A DNA stretch of 19,694 nucleotides from Acanthamoeba lenticulata (lineage: Eukaryota; Discosea; Longamoebia; Acanthamoebidae), in NCBI GenBank assembly GCA_002179805.1, contig NAVB01001534.1, forward strand, positions 1 to 19,694, read 5' to 3'. The first letter of the stretch is position 1, and the number at the start of each line of letters is the position of its first letter. Shown in pieces: positions 1 to 10,559 of the stretch. The notes beneath the pieces were generated by a model, which worked only from the letters and a program-made list of their open reading frames with translations, did no database searches and was not told the DNA's origin. Made by a program: the position numbers and the translations under genes.

Positions 1-3000
1 GGCCCGTCTGCTGGCTCTCGTCTGACTCGTCGCTGCCGCGCGAGCTGTCGCTCGACGTTGTGTGCACCTCGTCCTCCACCAGCAACAACGTCCCCTAAAA
101 AAATATTTAAAAGTATTAAATTAAAAAATATTGATTAAATAAATAAAAGAATAAAAGAATTCAAAGGCGAGAAGCCGTACGCGCGAGGCGCCGGTGTTGG
201 TGACGATGAGGTCCATGAGTGACGTCAGCAGCTCGCTTAACTTGAGCTTCGACGACAGGTGCTGCGTGGCTTGAACCACCGCATCGAGGTCCAGCGCGCT
301 GGAGATGATGGCGGTCGTGCTCGAGATCGAGTTGATGTGGTTCGAGGTGAGGCTCCGCAGGGGCGGAGGCGACGGAGACCAGCCCCGGGACGACGAGGCC
401 GATGAAGAGGCCGACGACGACGCGCGGCTGCTGCGCATGGCGTGGCGCTGGCGGGTGACGGCTCGCGCGCCCCACTTGTCAAAGCAGTACGCGGCCTCGG
501 CCGCGGCCTGGTCGGCCATGGACTTGAGGACGTGCCAGGCCAGCTCCTTGGCCAGGGCGGCGTCCTGCACGAAGCCGTTCTCCATGGCCAGCACAAAGGC
601 CCGCTCGTAGCGCTCGACGATCTCGGCCACGCGGCCCATGCTCCGGCCGGCGTCCCGTTCGCGCTCCTCGACCCACGCCCGCTCGGCCTCGACCAGGAGG
701 AACTGGTGCTCAAAGTTGCACGGTGCCGAGTCGGCCCACTGCTTGAGCTTGGTCTGGTTCGCGGCCACGAGCGTGTTGCACGGCTCGGCCTCCTCGGCCT
801 CCTTGCCCACGACCGCGGCGGCGGCCGCTTCGGTCATCGCCACCGGCGGCCCGCCGAGCACGGCCGCGCGCGACTGCTCGCCGTACAGCTGATTGCCGTT
901 GGCCGCGGCAAGATCGCTTCCGCTCGCGATGTAGCTCCGCTCGAGGGACCGCATGCGCTCCTTGCGCTTGCGCCGCTGCTTCTCGAGCGAGCGCCGCCGG
1001 GCGTCGCCCTTCTTGACGTCCATGGCCTTCTCGGCGGCGCGCCACTCCGAGGCCAGCTCGTGCAGGCGCGCCTTGGGCGTGATCAGGTTCTGCGCCGTCT
1101 TGCGCACAGCCAGCAGCGCCAGCGAGTACACAAAGTGGAATTCTAGAAGTACCACAATAAGAATCATTTAACAAATTAGAAATACACGTCAGCACACGTC
1201 AGCACGGGCAGAGAGGCACGAACCGACTTCCTCTCTGAACTGGGCGATGTAGGACACTCGCTCCTGCGCGCGCCAGCCGTAGAAAAGGGCCTCGCGGTAG
1301 CGGCCCATGATGTACAGGTAGTGCATGCGGACCGTGTCGTGTTGGCCTGCGATGAGCTGGAGGTCAGCGCTGCGAAAGAGAGGCGCGAAGTGAGCGCGCA
1401 GGGGCAGGCGCACCGATGGGCATGGGCCGGGCGTTGTCAAGGATGAATGCCTCGAATTCCTCGTCCGTTTCTTCGACGCTGGCGTTCATGAGCAGCTTGG
1501 AGAAGCGCTCGAACGTAAGCAGCATCTTGTGCACGTCCGTCCATCCCGCCTCCTCCGAGTATCTTCGATACGAGTCTGAAAAATAGATAAAAAAAAAGAA
1601 TAAATATCATCCAATAAACAAATATAAAAATAAACATAAACATAAACATATAAAAAACGCGCACCGACGGTGGAGATGAGCTGGGGGAGGGGCACGGTGG
1701 TCCACAGGGTGCCCCCGAGGTTGTAGGCGCAGCCGGTCCCGAAGGCCGGATTGCCGCCAGCGACGGCGTGCTTGAAGCCCAGCTCGAGGCCCTGGATGGA
1801 CTCGCGCATCGGCTGCCGGAGCCAGTTGAGGTAGGAGTAGAAGACCTCCCACACCTCACCTCGGTCTGCAAAGCGCGAGTGCGCGTAGTGCTTCTCGCAC
1901 AGGTCGATGGCTAGCTTGCCCCACTGGTAGGCTTCGCTAAACTGTTGTTCCGAGGACACGTCACTTGTCGGCAGCCTGTACACTGTATGCGGGGGGAGGG
2001 GCGACGTACTCGCTTGGCCAGGCCACAGCCGACCCAGCCATACCAAACGTACAGGAGCGACGTGTGAGCCACGTGCCCGTACTGGATGCTGGTCTTCACC
2101 TGTAAGGATGTGGAAAATGAATTGTTGACGACAAAAACGAAAGAACGAAAGCGAGGGCAAGGCGTACGCCCGTAGCCAGAGCGTAGGTGTAAGCGAGCGG
2201 CTTGTAGAAATAATAGCCCACGGCCATCTTGCTGATGAGTTGTTGGATGGCCTGTGTCCCGCCACCCCACGACGCACCGTTGAACGTAAGCTCAGGGGTG
2301 CAACGTTAAATAGTGCCAATTATCGTACGATGGCGCGTTCGTCAGTGGCCGGCGGATCGTTGATCAGGTCAGCGATCTCTCGGTTGGCCAGCAGCGTATT
2401 GACCTCGTCCAGGGCCTGCTGGACCATCTGCTCGTCCGGGTCCACCGGCATCGACAGCCCCAAGGAGGCCAGTCCCTCGAGGCCATACGCGATCATGTCC
2501 TGCGAGGCCACAAACCGCCGCCGCGTCAGCCATCGAAGGAGAACAAAAACAAATTTGGGCGAAGGGGAGGCGCACGTCGTAGCGCTGGAGACATGTGCTC
2601 ATCTGATTGCGCTGGATGTAGATCTCGTTGCGCTCCCAGGCGTCCTTGGCCTTGGCCAGCACGAGGCCGAACAACCGGTCGGCCTCCTCGATGTTCTTGC
2701 ACAGGTACTCGCACTGCGCACGCTCTATTGTCCACAACACGCACGTACGCACAGCATGTGAGCACCGATGCGCGTAGCGCTGGACGAGCGAGCGGTTCTT
2801 CAGGCCGGATTACCCAAGTGGAGCTGAAACGAGAGCTGGTGCTGCGACTCCCAGGCGTCGGCCGGCAGCATGTCGATCCCCTGCGCCGCCACCTTGCGTG
2901 CCATCTCGTACGCTGCATTGTCGTCGACATTCAGCAAAACGTTGCGTGGGCCGAGCACGAGAAATGGGAAAAGGCCGACGAACCCATGGAGTTCTTGCCC

Positions 3001-6000
3001 TTGACCGTCGCCTTCAGGTTGAGCCGCGCGATCTGCAGGCGCTGCTCCGGGTCTTGGATGAGCGCAGCCGCCTCGCTAAAGTGGTAGACCACGTCAAAGA
3101 TGTCGAATCGCTGCTGGTCATTCGTCCCGTTCGGGCCCTCCGTCTGTTTCCTGATCGTCGTTTGCTGCACATTTCACCACCACACGCCAACGTCCACATC
3201 ACCATCGTCGGCATCGTCGTCTTCACGGAATGGTCTACGTACGGTAAAATCTTCATTGGTGTTGACTTTGGTGAGAAGGAAGCGCGCGACGCTGAGGTGC
3301 ATCTGCTGGCTCCGCTCCGGCGGAACGCACTCGTAGGCGGCCTGCTGGACGCGATCATGCAGGAAGCGATAGTCAAAGTCGCCCGAACGCATCACGAATC
3401 CTGCACGCGGCGCCGACGGGCCAGGCAGATGTCAGCATGACATGGCTCGGTGGCACAAGGAAGGGGCAGGATATCACGCACCCCGGTGGAGAGTCTGCCA
3501 GAGGAGGCTCTCGATGACCTCGACGGGCGAGGCCACGTACTCGGCAATGTCGCGCACATCAAACCGCCCGCCAAAGTAGGCCGCCACCTCCAGCAGCCGC
3601 AGTGTCTATCGTTGCGACGTCAGCAAAAAAATTAATAAATAAATAAATAAAATAATCAAAATAATAATAAGTCGGAGCGGCGATGAGGAACAAAATGGAA
3701 GAGGAAATTCACCTCGTAGGGCAAGTTGCGCAGGTCCTGCGCCATGAACTCGACCACGTTGTCGGTGTACTGCATGCCCTCGATCTTGGCCAGGTCCCAC
3801 TCCCAGCAGCCCTTGCTGTAGTCGAACCACTGCTCACACACGCACGCACACGCACACACCGAGACGTCCGTCATCAGCATCGTCACGTTCCGCGCCGAAC
3901 GCTCTCGTGGGCGGCAGGACATCGTCGTACGATGAGGTCGGTCTGATAGAGCTTGGTGAGGAAGCTGATGGTGAAGAACGGGTTGCCCTTGGTCTTGGTG
4001 TAGACCAGCTCGGAGAGGGCCACGGTGTGCTCGGGCCGGTCGCCAAAGTGCAGGGTGTCGGCCACCATCTTGTTGACGTCCTGGAGCTCGAGCGGCTCGA
4101 GGAGGATCGTGTTGCACTGGACGCCCTTGTTGCGGATCTCGTCGAGCAGCATCCACAGCGGGTGCGTCGGGCTCGTGACCTCGTTGTCCCTGTACCCGCC
4201 CACCAGCAGCAGCGGGCCGCTGCCGGCGGCCGCCGTGCGGCATACGAGCTTTTGCAGCAGGACGAGCGAAGGCTGGTCGGCCCAGTGGAGGTCGTCGAGG
4301 AACATGATCAGCGGCTGGCCGGGCTTGATGCTCGAGAACACGTCGATCAGGCGCGTGAACAGCTGGTTGTACAGGTTCTGCATCTCCGACATGCCCAGGT
4401 CGAGCTCCACGGCCGGCTGCTCGCCCATGAGCAGCTCCAGGCTCGGGATGACTTCGACCAGCAGCTGCCCGTGCCCGCCCACGGCCTCGCGCAGCCGCTC
4501 GCGGGTCCGCGCCACCTGCTCCTCCTCCTCGGCCAGGATCTGGTGTACCACGTCCGTAAAGGCCGCGGCGACCGCCGAGTAGGGCACGTCGCGCTTGTTG
4601 AAGTCGTACTTGCCCGCCATGAAGAACGAGAACTGGTGCTTCATCTCGCGCAGCTGCGCCACAAGCGAGGTCTTACCCACGCCCGAGTAGCCGGCCACCA
4701 TCAGCACCTGGTTGCGCGGCGGCGAGTAAGAGAGCGAGCGATAGATGTCGTGCAGGCGCGACAGCTCCTCCTCGCGGCCGTAGAGCTTGCCGGCAAAGGC
4801 AAAGACGTCGGACACGTCGTCCTCGCCCGGGACAAAGGCCGCCTCAGCCGCGGTGGCCTCGGCCTCGAGCCGCGCGCGCGCCTCGCTGTCCTGCTGAGCG
4901 GCCTCGGCTTGCATGTGCAGGTCGAGGATGGCCTGGCAGCGGTGGAGGTCGGACACGAGGCCGCGGCTGCTCTGATAGCGCGTCTCGACCGACTTGGCCA
5001 GCAGGCGGTTGACCACGGCCGACAGGCAGCGCGGCACCAGCGCGTTGACTTCGTGGGCCAGCGGCGGCTGCTTGGCCATGTGAGCGTGCATCATGCGCAC
5101 GGCCGATCGCTCACGGAACGGCGGCGCGCCGCACAGGAGCTCGAAGAAGGTCACCCCGAGCGAGTACAGGTCGCTCCTGTAGTCCACTGGCCGGCTGCCT
5201 CCGCCGCCTCCGCCGGCCGCGGTCTGCCCGCCGGTGGCCGTGGCCGTGGCCGACGCCGAGGCGGCGGTGATGGTCGTCGTCGCGGCCGTGGTCGAGCGGA
5301 GGGACAGCTCGGGCGGCAGGTAGGCCAGCGAGCCCAGGACGTGGTGCACGGCCGACTGCCGGCCGAGGTTGGAAGAGGCCGATGTGGTGTCCTTGGACCG
5401 AACGACGATGGACGCGATCCCAAAGTCGGACACCTTCACCACGCCGGTATCTTTGTTCCAGATGATGTTATGTGGCTGGGTGTCGACACATCACATCGCA
5501 CAACACCATCGTGGTGGCCACCACAAAACACGCGTGGAGAAACGAACACAGCATAAACATAAACACATGTTATTCCGTTGCACCAACAGAGCGCTTTGGT
5601 TATCGAAGTCTACGCGAAAAGTGGAGGCAAAAAGAAAAAAGAGCGGTGCTAATGAGGAACAGGTGCGACAGGAGACTTGAGGCCTTGCCACTGAAGGAAA
5701 AGGGTTAGAGGTACCTTGAGGTCCTTGTGGACGACCGAGCGGCTGTGGATGTGGCCCACCGTGCGGGCCATGGAGAGGGCCAGGCCCACAAAGACCGCCA
5801 CGCCGGCCAGGCCGCGGCGCGGGCTGGCAAAGGGGCCGTCGCGCGCGAGCCACTTGTCGAGCGAGAGGCCGCCAAAGTCCTCGAGGACGAGGGCCTCCAC
5901 GCCCGGGCGCGACAGGCGCGCCACGACGCGGACCACGCCATCGACTTGGTCGGCCAGCGAGGCCACGACTTGGTGCTCGTGGTTGAAGTTGGTGAGATGG

Positions 6001-6305
6001 CGCGGTAGAGGCAGCGACACGTTGAGCACCTTCACCCGCACCAGCTGGCCCGGACGCAGCTGATGATTCACCGCTCTGATCGAGCCGGACCCCTCGGCGC
6101 CGCCCTGTTCCTCCTCCGCCTCCATGTGTGGGGGCTGTTGCCACTCGTCATCGCTCTTGGCTTCGCCGTGGTGTTCGCTGTTTAATCTATTGCTGGGGTC
6201 GTAGCGGCAGCGGAAGACGACCGAGTGCGCGCCTCGGTCGACTTCGGGAGATACCAACTGGAAGCCCTCTTCGCGCAGCAGCTTCTCCACCTCCTCCTCA
6301 TCCAT
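1..6305 (-). CDS. Ser/Thr kinase - AAA ATPase - helical repeat - GAF signalling protein (3' end outside window)
   Basis: Sixteen exons read leftward: 6305-5715, 5475-3931, 3829-3713, 3605-3482, 3400-3243, 3164-2984, 2912-2814, 2724-2576, 2499-2329, 2251-2168, 2099-2010, 1941-1665, 1575-1414, 1346-1224, 1142-181, 94-1. All phases agree, giving about 1,642 residues before the edge. Residues 5-360 form a protein kinase: Lys92 in VRVKVLN, HKDLKPHN at the exon 1/2 join, DFG near 214, then PPEL and DLYSLGV, so it looks active. The glycine loop is weak (DRGAHSVV). Residues 459-466 are a Walker A (GYSGVGKT) and about 587-592 a Walker B (IMFLDD). A long TPR-like helical region follows, then a GAF start from about 1575. 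This order matches bacterial and fungal 'trifunctional kinase/ATP-binding/sensor histidine kinase' proteins, so a histidine kinase may lie beyond the edge (inference). An in-frame ATG at 6479 lies too close to the TATA box, so 6305 is preferred. Confidence 0.85.
1631..1648. repeat. Hexanucleotide microsatellite (TAAACA)3 inside an intron
   Basis: Three exact TAAACA units within the 89-nt intron 1664-1576 of the kinase gene, in an AT-rich stretch. It is one of several AT-rich introns in otherwise GC-rich DNA. Confidence 0.7.
3631..3670. repeat. AT-rich (AATA)n/(ATA)n microsatellite inside an intron
   Basis: A run of AATA and ATA units fills the middle of intron 3712-3606 of the kinase gene. 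On the coding strand it is T-rich and lies upstream of the acceptor, so it may serve as the polypyrimidine tract. Confidence 0.7.
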
Positions 6306-6617
6306 CTTTTCTCTCCTCTCGCCGCGGCTCCTCGCTCGCGGTGTTTTAGTTGTGTCTTCTCTCCCCAGCTCAGCGCTTGCGAGCAAGAACGGGCTTTTCG
6401 TCCCACACCGGCAGACGGGTTCACCAGCTCGGGCGCATCTCGTTGCCGCGGCAGACTGAAAAAGCGTCTCAGATGCCAATAAGGCGCATTATATAATAGC
6501 AACTCCCATTGGATAGCGGTTAACGGGTGACGTGGCGCCGCCCTGTTGAGGCACGCGACAGTTGCAGATTCGGAGACGCCAAACGCCGTATCATCCACGT
6601 CATCATCCCCGGGGGAG
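6306..6617. other. Intergenic region: 5' UTR/promoter of the kinase gene and 3' flank of the methyltransferase gene
   Basis: About 310 bp separate the start of the kinase gene from the stop of the upstream methyltransferase gene. The left half would be the kinase 5' UTR, the middle holds the CCAAT/TATA pair, and the right end holds the 3' UTR of the neighbour. The open frames here have no family resemblance and I see no further gene. Confidence 0.5.
6489..6512 (-). promoter_or_regulatory. CCAAT box and TATA box of the kinase-ATPase gene
   Basis: On the minus strand CCAAT (6512-6508) is followed by TATATAA (6495-6489). A TATA at this place predicts transcription starting near 6460-6465. The first in-frame ATG at 6479 would then lie upstream of the transcript, which supports the ATG at 6305 as the real start. 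Assignment is by motif and position only. Confidence 0.55.
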
Positions 6618-9600
6618 CTAGTCCTCCTCCTGCTTCATGCCGGGGATCACTGTAGCGAGTTCAGCATCAGCTTCGTGTCGGGAAAAATCAAACCCACACC
6701 ACCCCTCGCAACAACAACAACAACGCGTGGTCGAGGAGGTCTTGTGGCGGCTCACCTTGTGGCGTGAGGGGCGCCATCTTCGGGTAGCCCGGGCCGTAAT
6801 CGAACAGCAGCTCCGTGCCTTTGTGGTGGACAATCGTCAATCGTCCATCGAGTGCACACTGCGGGAAGAGCGAGATCGAGTTGTACCGAGAGGAATGTCG
6901 CACGCGGCGAAGAAGGCGATGCGTTGCACCCCGTTCACGGTGCGCGTCTCGACGTACAGGTTGGACGCGTCGCCGCCGTGGTTGATGAACCTGAGCTTGT
7001 TGCCGAGCCGGTCGGCATCCACGCCATCGGTCACGTGGTCCAACGTGAAGAGATAGGACGACAGCCCCCCGGCCAAGATCACCGTCTCTCGCGCGCTGAC
7101 CTCTTGCGCCGATATGCACTACAACGACATCAATCAGGCCACCATGGGCGTGAGCTGCCCGGCCCCAGCCCAGTGCAAGTCCGCATACCTCGCCCGCGTA
7201 CTCGCCCACGAAATCACCGGCGGCGATGGGCTCGCCGGCGAAGAGGCCCCAGCCGTTGATCAGCTCGTTCCGTCCGAGCAGCAGCCGCTGGTGTGGATAC
7301 CACCACAAACACAGACACACGCGCACAGACACACGGTTCACACAGTCGGGGAAGCGATCGCGACCGAGGCGCGGACCGCGGGCGCGCACCTTGCTGGACT
7401 TGCCGTAGAGCATGTTGGTGTTGCGACACCCGCCATGAGGCCGACCCTGGTCCGGCGGGGTTGCGGCCCCGCACGAGCGGCACAGGTCAGGCACGCACTC
7501 GCGCTTGGCCTTGAAGCACGGACACTGCCATGTCGTGCAGTGTCACGATTGAACCTCCGAGTGAGCAAAGCAAGCTCGGCCAATGTGTATCTCTTCGCTT
7601 CTTCTTCATGGTGGGCCCGAGGGGCGAACCTCGTCCGAGTGGCACTTTGTCGAGCTGCGAGTGGTGCAGGTGCAGCCATGCCACCGGGCGGGGCATTGAG
7701 ACGAACACAGGCATTGGATCTCGCACCCGGTGCCTGCCCCTCCCAGCCCAGCGCCGCGCGTGAGTGAGACGGGCGGCTGCAGCTTGATGGTGGTGGGGGA
7801 AGAGCCATTGCCGCGCACCGTTGATCACGCACTGGCACTTCCCGCTGCACCGCCCCCGGCAGAGGCAGGGCGTGAAGCGCGATTTCGGCCGCACGCTGCC
7901 CTGCTTGATGCCCTGTGTTGTGCCCGCGGGCGGGCGGACAGGCAGGCGGGGTAAGCTCAAGGGAGCCTTTGAGGCTCGCCAATCAAAAAGGGCGGCGCGG
8001 CACCTCGATTCGCTTCTTGGCCTGCGTTGATGTCTGCTGTCGCTTCCCTGTGGGGCGTACGCGATCTGCTCAAGGTGACGATCATGATGAGCGAGGTCAT
8101 GGCGCAGGCGGCGGAGACAAACGGCCTTATGTACCGCCAATGGGCCGACGCGCTTGGTCCCGCTCTCGTTCCTCGTCGAGGGTGGCAAGGATGAAGCCCT
8201 TGTTCTGATAGTAATAGCGGGCCACCTGGCTGCATGTATAGCGCGGCCCGACGTCGAGCGCCAGACGACAAAAGTCGGGGCCGCGCAGCGGGAAGGTGAT
8301 GTAGAACGCCTGGTGGGCCTCGGGGTCGAGCTCGACCGGCTCCTTGCTCGCACGGGCGTCGCCGAGCGCCCGGTAGGCGCAGTCGCGGCCACACGGGCGG
8401 CGGTTGGCGGCGAGCTCGTCTTCCTGGGGCGTGCGAAAGTAGGGCAACACGGCCTTGTCTTCCACGAGCCCGCCCTGCGCGTGTTTGCGTGTGCAAACGC
8501 GTTGGCCAAGAGCCCACATCCCGAGGAGGACGCCACGAACCACACCGTGGTGGCCGCAGTCGGCCTGGTAGCAAATCCGACAGAAGAAAGCGGCTATGTT
8601 CCGCGGATCGGCGATGGCGCTGCACGCCGCCCCAGTGTGCTGACGTCAGCAGAGCGGTCACGACCTCTGCCCGCGGGACCGTTAACGCGCGGCGCTTGGC
8701 GGGCGGCGGTTAATGGCGTACGGCAGGGGCTTGGGGTAGTCCGCGTTGAGCCTTGTGGCAGCAGTGAGACCGATCGGCCGAGGCGGAGCAGAGGGCGTAT
8801 TGTCAACTACACATTCAAGTGGGAATCCACGCGGATCGCTGTCCGGAACGTACCGGTCCCGGACGATGGACGGCTCGTAGCCCAGCTCTTGACTGAAGGC
8901 CTCCTCGATGAGCGGACGAGTCTCGTCGCTCACGCCAAACACTCTGGCCACGCTGTGTAGGATCTCGTCGTGCTCGGGCTGCACCCACCATGAGTGAAGG
9001 ACTGGAGGCCATACGTGCATAGTGGAAGCCAAAGGGGCAACACACCTTCCATTGGCTGTCGAGAACGTCGCTCCAGGTGCCGCCCGGGTAGAACTCGGTC
9101 CAAGCCTTCTTGATGCGGATCTCCTCGAAGGTGCCGTCATCCTTTTCTTTGCACGGTATGTAGGGCAGCACGGCCTGCGAGTCAGCCACCTGAGAGGCCA
9201 CTCGGACAACACGGACGCTGACCGATCAGGCCGCGGTTTGGGGCAGGCAGCGGTAAGGAGGCCCCAGGCTGTACCCCAAACTGGCCTACGAGTGGGCAGT
9301 AGCGCCGCCCTCGGGGCAAGGGCTCCTCGAGCGCCTCGAGATAAATCGGCTCTGGTGGGAGGAGGAAGAGGTCATGGGGATGAACGTGGGTGCCTTGTTT
9401 CTTCTGGGGAAGGCAGAGCGTACCCGAGCAGGGTTTGATCTGGGCAAGCACGTCTTCGGTGAGCATGGGTCCGCGTTGCTGCCTCTCAGCATGCATCTGC
9501 CGCCACTTCTTCATGTTTTCTGCCAGCCACACCTACAACCTCACCCCCGCCAGTCGTCAGTCGCAACAGCAAAGGAGGGGCAGGTCGCAGTTGGAGAAAC

Positions 9601-9800
9601 GGCACTTGTTTGCATGCTTCGTAAGCTGCTAAGGCAATGGGCAGCTGGCGAGCAATGTGGGCGGCAATGTCGCGAGTCAACTTCACTTCTGCCACCTTAC
9701 GCCGCTCTGTCCACTCACCTTCCTCATCTTCATCTTCGTCCTCTTCCTCCTCTTCTTCACTCCACTCTTCCTCCAGGGTCTGCGCTGCTCTCCTGTGCAT
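6618..9800 (-). CDS. Enhancer-of-zeste (EZH2/E(z))-type histone H3K27 methyltransferase
   Basis: Fifteen exons: 9800-9606, 9532-9275, 9189-9046, 8978-8854, 8751-8722, 8619-8544, 8474-8135, 8047-8004, 7912-7819, 7733-7630, 7524-7390, 7287-7189, 7118-6887, 6818-6756, 6649-6618 (TAG). Phases agree; 656 residues, against about 750 for animal EZH2. In order: an acidic N-terminus, an E(z)-like segment (AVLPYIP..DDGTFEEI), a zinc-binding FFCRICYQADC..PCGRDC segment, a SANT-like helix region, a CXC pre-SET region (PCLCRGRCSGKCQC, then CPCFKAKRECVPDLC) and a C-terminal SET domain with GWGLF, GEYAGE, GNKLRFINH and ELLFDY. In this family the protein is the catalytic subunit of PRC2 and trimethylates H3 Lys27 in the nucleus. 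An in-frame stop precedes the chosen ATG. Least certain joins: 8853-8752, 8543-8475 and the AAAG acceptor at 6819. Confidence 0.88.
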
Positions 9801-10090
9801 CTGTGTGTTTAATTTTCTTCAACTTTTTCTTTTTTTAATATCACATTTCTGTCCTGTTTGATCGCTTGGCCGAGCTTGTTGGTGTTGAGCCCTATCATGG
9901 CCTTAAGTAGGGAAAGTGATAGATAGACAAGTAGATGTTTGGGAAGACCCATTTATATTTTTCATGGTACAAGGAGAGACTCTGTACAGGACACAAGCGA
10001 GGTTGCGTCTAAGGGAAACGAAGAGGTTCAACGAAAGTCCACCTCGACGTTGGTCCTGAGACGAGTGCCCTCGGAGAGTGAGATAGCTCC
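9801..10090. other. Intergenic region between profilin and the E(z)-type gene
   Basis: About 290 bp hold the profilin 3' UTR and the start region of the methyltransferase gene, both read leftward. It is AT-richer than its surroundings. A TATA-like TATAAAT lies on the minus strand at about 9957-9951, roughly 150 bp from the methyltransferase ATG. A purine-rich run (minus strand, about 9837-9812) lies directly before that ATG. I see no gene. Confidence 0.4.
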
Positions 10091-10559
10091 TTAGTAGCCC
10101 TGGGCAATGAGGTAGTCAGCGAGCTTCTCCACCACGTTGGCGCACTGGCCGGGCTGGATCTTCTCGTCGTAGAGGGCAACAAGCACGGCCTTGCTGGTCT
10201 TAACGCAGCAAGCGCCAGTCGAGCCCTTCTTGGCGTAGACCGAGCGGTCGTCAGCCTTGATGCACAGGTACTTCGTGCCGGCGAGGTTGAGGCCGCTGGC
10301 ACGGACAGCGTCGGGCGACTGCACGAGGAAGCGAAAGAACAACAGAGTGTAAGCAACAGTTGATGACACTGAGAACGAGAATGACTGTGGTGTCGGGCAA
10401 GCATACCGAGAAGGCGTCGACGAGGGTCTTGGCCTCGCTACCAACAAGGGCGAAGCCAGCGGAGGCAGCCCAGCTACCACCATCGTGACCGACGATAGCG
10501 GCCTTGGTGACGGAGCCAGTGCCCACGAGGTTGGTGTCGACGTACGTTTGCCAAGACAT
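10091..10559 (-). CDS. Profilin (actin-monomer-binding protein), divergent paralogue
   Basis: Two exons, 10559-10407 and 10318-10091 (TAA), give 126 residues, the usual length for Acanthamoeba profilins. The N-terminus MSWQTYVDTNLVGTG and the C-terminal helix (IQPG, NVVEKLADYLIAQGY) match that family closely. Profilin binds G-actin, phosphoinositides and polyproline, and controls actin assembly in the cytoplasm. The N-terminal Trp/Tyr and C-terminal aromatic residues that form the polyproline groove are present. The middle is less like the abundant isoforms as I know them: it has Cys residues in YLCIKADD and GACCVKTSK, where those isoforms carry non-Cys residues. The 88-nt intron sits after DAFS, starts GTATGC and ends GTGCAG. 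I read it as a third, divergent isoform; no frame damage is seen. Confidence 0.95.

Noticed and set aside
442..1146. 234-codon plus-strand open frame
   Set aside because: Antisense to exon 15 of the kinase gene; composition typical of a GC-rich mirror frame.
1486..2319. 277-codon minus-strand frame read as one exon
   Set aside because: Parts of it are intron read-through: the helical-repeat sense is kept only when three introns are removed and the frame changed.
3907..5556. 549-codon plus-strand open frame
   Set aside because: It is antisense to the long second exon of the kinase-ATPase gene, whose translation has clear kinase and Walker motifs. The plus frame is a GC-rich shadow, rich in Val, Arg, Leu and His, with no family motif.
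6306..6479. N-terminal extension of the kinase protein to ATG 6479
   Set aside because: The 58 extra residues are not kinase-like and the ATG lies about 10 bp from the TATA box, so it is probably not transcribed.
8752..8853. Continuous coding across this stretch of the E(z) gene
   Set aside because: It stays open, but codon use turns intron-like, the E(z) resemblance is lost, and GTACGT..AAG ends with matching phase give a normal-sized intron. Kept as a possible retained intron in the findings.
8154..8960. 268-codon plus-strand open frame
   Set aside because: Antisense to E(z) exons 4-7 that carry recognisable motifs; no independent motif.
9690..9735. Tiny intron in E(z) exon 1 (GAAG|GTGAGT .. 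GGCAG)
   Set aside because: The donor looks strong but the intron would be about 35 nt, far below the 67-117 nt seen elsewhere, and the frame is open and plausible without splicing.
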